Positions 40,369 through 40,623 of a stretch of DNA of 40,623 nucleotides are shown piece by piece. The notes beneath the pieces are model-generated. The model had not been told where the DNA came from. It was given only the letters and a program-made list of their open reading frames with translations, and searched no databases. Source of the DNA: Aquificota bacterium (lineage in GTDB: Bacteria > Thermosulfidibacterota > Thermosulfidibacteria > Thermosulfidibacterales > B14-G1); NCBI GenBank assembly GCA_015486015.1, contig WFSL01000026.1:1-40623 (forward strand). The letters run 5' to 3'. Made by a program: the position numbers and the translations under genes. The stretch's first letter is position 1, and the number at the start of each line of letters is the position of its first letter.

Positions 40369-40623
40369 CTACTCAAAAAGGGCTGTGAAATCTCGGATGG
40401 ATTCGAATAATTCGACCTCATACACCGCGTTTATGATCCTGTTCATGGTTGCTCCATCCAGCACAGCAGAGCAATTTCTCTTAAACTTCTCAATCAACTC
40501 GTCTCTGCTTAGGGAATGGTCTTTGTCATATGTGTCTCCATAGATATACTCCGCTGTGTCAACGAAAGTGCCTTTATTGGAAACAACTTCTAATGTGTAA
40601 TGAACCTGAGCCATTAGCCTTCC
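40369..40623 (-). CDS. C-terminal part of a probable MmgE/PrpD-family protein (partial)
   Basis: The frame is open to the right edge of the window, so only the last 85 or so residues are seen. The part LEVVSNKGTFVDTAEYIYGD, then LSRDELIEKFKRNCSAVLDG and RIINAVYEVELFESIRDFTALF, has the pattern of the C-terminal end of MmgE/PrpD proteins (2-methylcitrate dehydratase, aconitate decarboxylase and relatives). A methionine at 40614 is probably internal. If right, it would act on a tricarboxylate or related acid and would be the upstream gene of the oxidase operon. The assignment rests on a short stretch. Confidence 0.5.
   Translation of the reverse strand, partial: GRLMAQVHYTLEVVSNKGTFVDTAEYIYGDTYDKDHSLSRDELIEKFKRNCSAVLDGATMNRIINAVYEVELFESIRDFTALFE

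Overview
The window looks like a chromosomal segment of an anaerobic bacterium, most likely related to Desulfobacterota (the former Deltaproteobacteria). This is inference from gene content: ADP-forming acyl-CoA synthetases, a two-subunit 2-oxoacid:ferredoxin oxidoreductase, an FAD oxidase with a CCG-type iron-sulfur partner, a selenocysteine tRNA, and a radical SAM gene directly behind ftsZ. Housekeeping genes are tightly packed, often with 4-base stop/start overlaps, and use many AGG/AGA arginine codons. No rRNA or species marker is present, so the assignment stays open.

Layout. (1) 1-4822: the right end of an integrative element. It has a tyrosine recombinase beside the 3' end of tRNA-Glu, a divergent control region with a 16-bp inverted repeat, an excisionase-like HTH protein and a DUF3987-type replication protein. 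The left end lies outside the window. (2) 4823-7633: tRNA-Glu and tRNA-Gln, rtcB, a lipoprotein and a macrodomain protein. (3) 7733-14721: a dcw-type operon murG-murC-murB-ddl-ftsZ without ftsQ or ftsA, followed by a radical SAM gene. (4) 14782-19433: an EF-G-like GTPase, a metallophosphoesterase, tRNA-Sec, a secreted protein of unknown function and an archaeal-type (UPF0282-like) metallo-beta-lactamase-fold protein. (5) 19519-25190: a TetR-headed acyl-CoA operon (ACD alpha, ACD beta, fused ACD, isochorismatase-type hydrolase, PaaI-type thioesterase). (6) 25381-27378: uvrB, visibly richer in GC than its surroundings. (7) 27384-34714: an accessory region full of toxin-antitoxin-like genes (two hicA/hicB pairs, DUF433/DUF5615, two MNT nucleotidyltransferase/HEPN loci plus a broken MNT copy, a PIN toxin with a frameshifted partner, DUF4258/YgiT) and a membrane-bound DnaJ operon. 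(8) 35081-40623: a small secreted protein, then an operon for 2-oxoacid oxidation (MmgE/PrpD-like C-terminus, FAD oxidase, Fe-S protein, OFOR alpha and beta).

The most unusual part is region 7. Between 31260 and 33640 the toxin-antitoxin genes are separated by imperfect palindromes that look like integron attC recombination sites: RYYYAAC and GTTRRRY-type ends, an inner stem with an unpaired A, and neighbouring stop codons inside the left box. I read this as an integron-like cassette array without an integrase in the window. Several genes there are decaying (a HEPN remnant, a frameshifted antitoxin, an MNT copy with an 8-bp duplication), and some appear to be expressed from promoters placed so close to the ATG that the mRNA would be leaderless.

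Metabolically, regions 5 and 8 fit together. The FAD/Fe-S pair could oxidise a 2-hydroxyacid to a 2-oxoacid, OFOR could convert that to acyl-CoA and reduced ferredoxin, and the ADP-forming synthetases could recover ATP from the acyl-CoA. The substrates cannot be read from the sequence.
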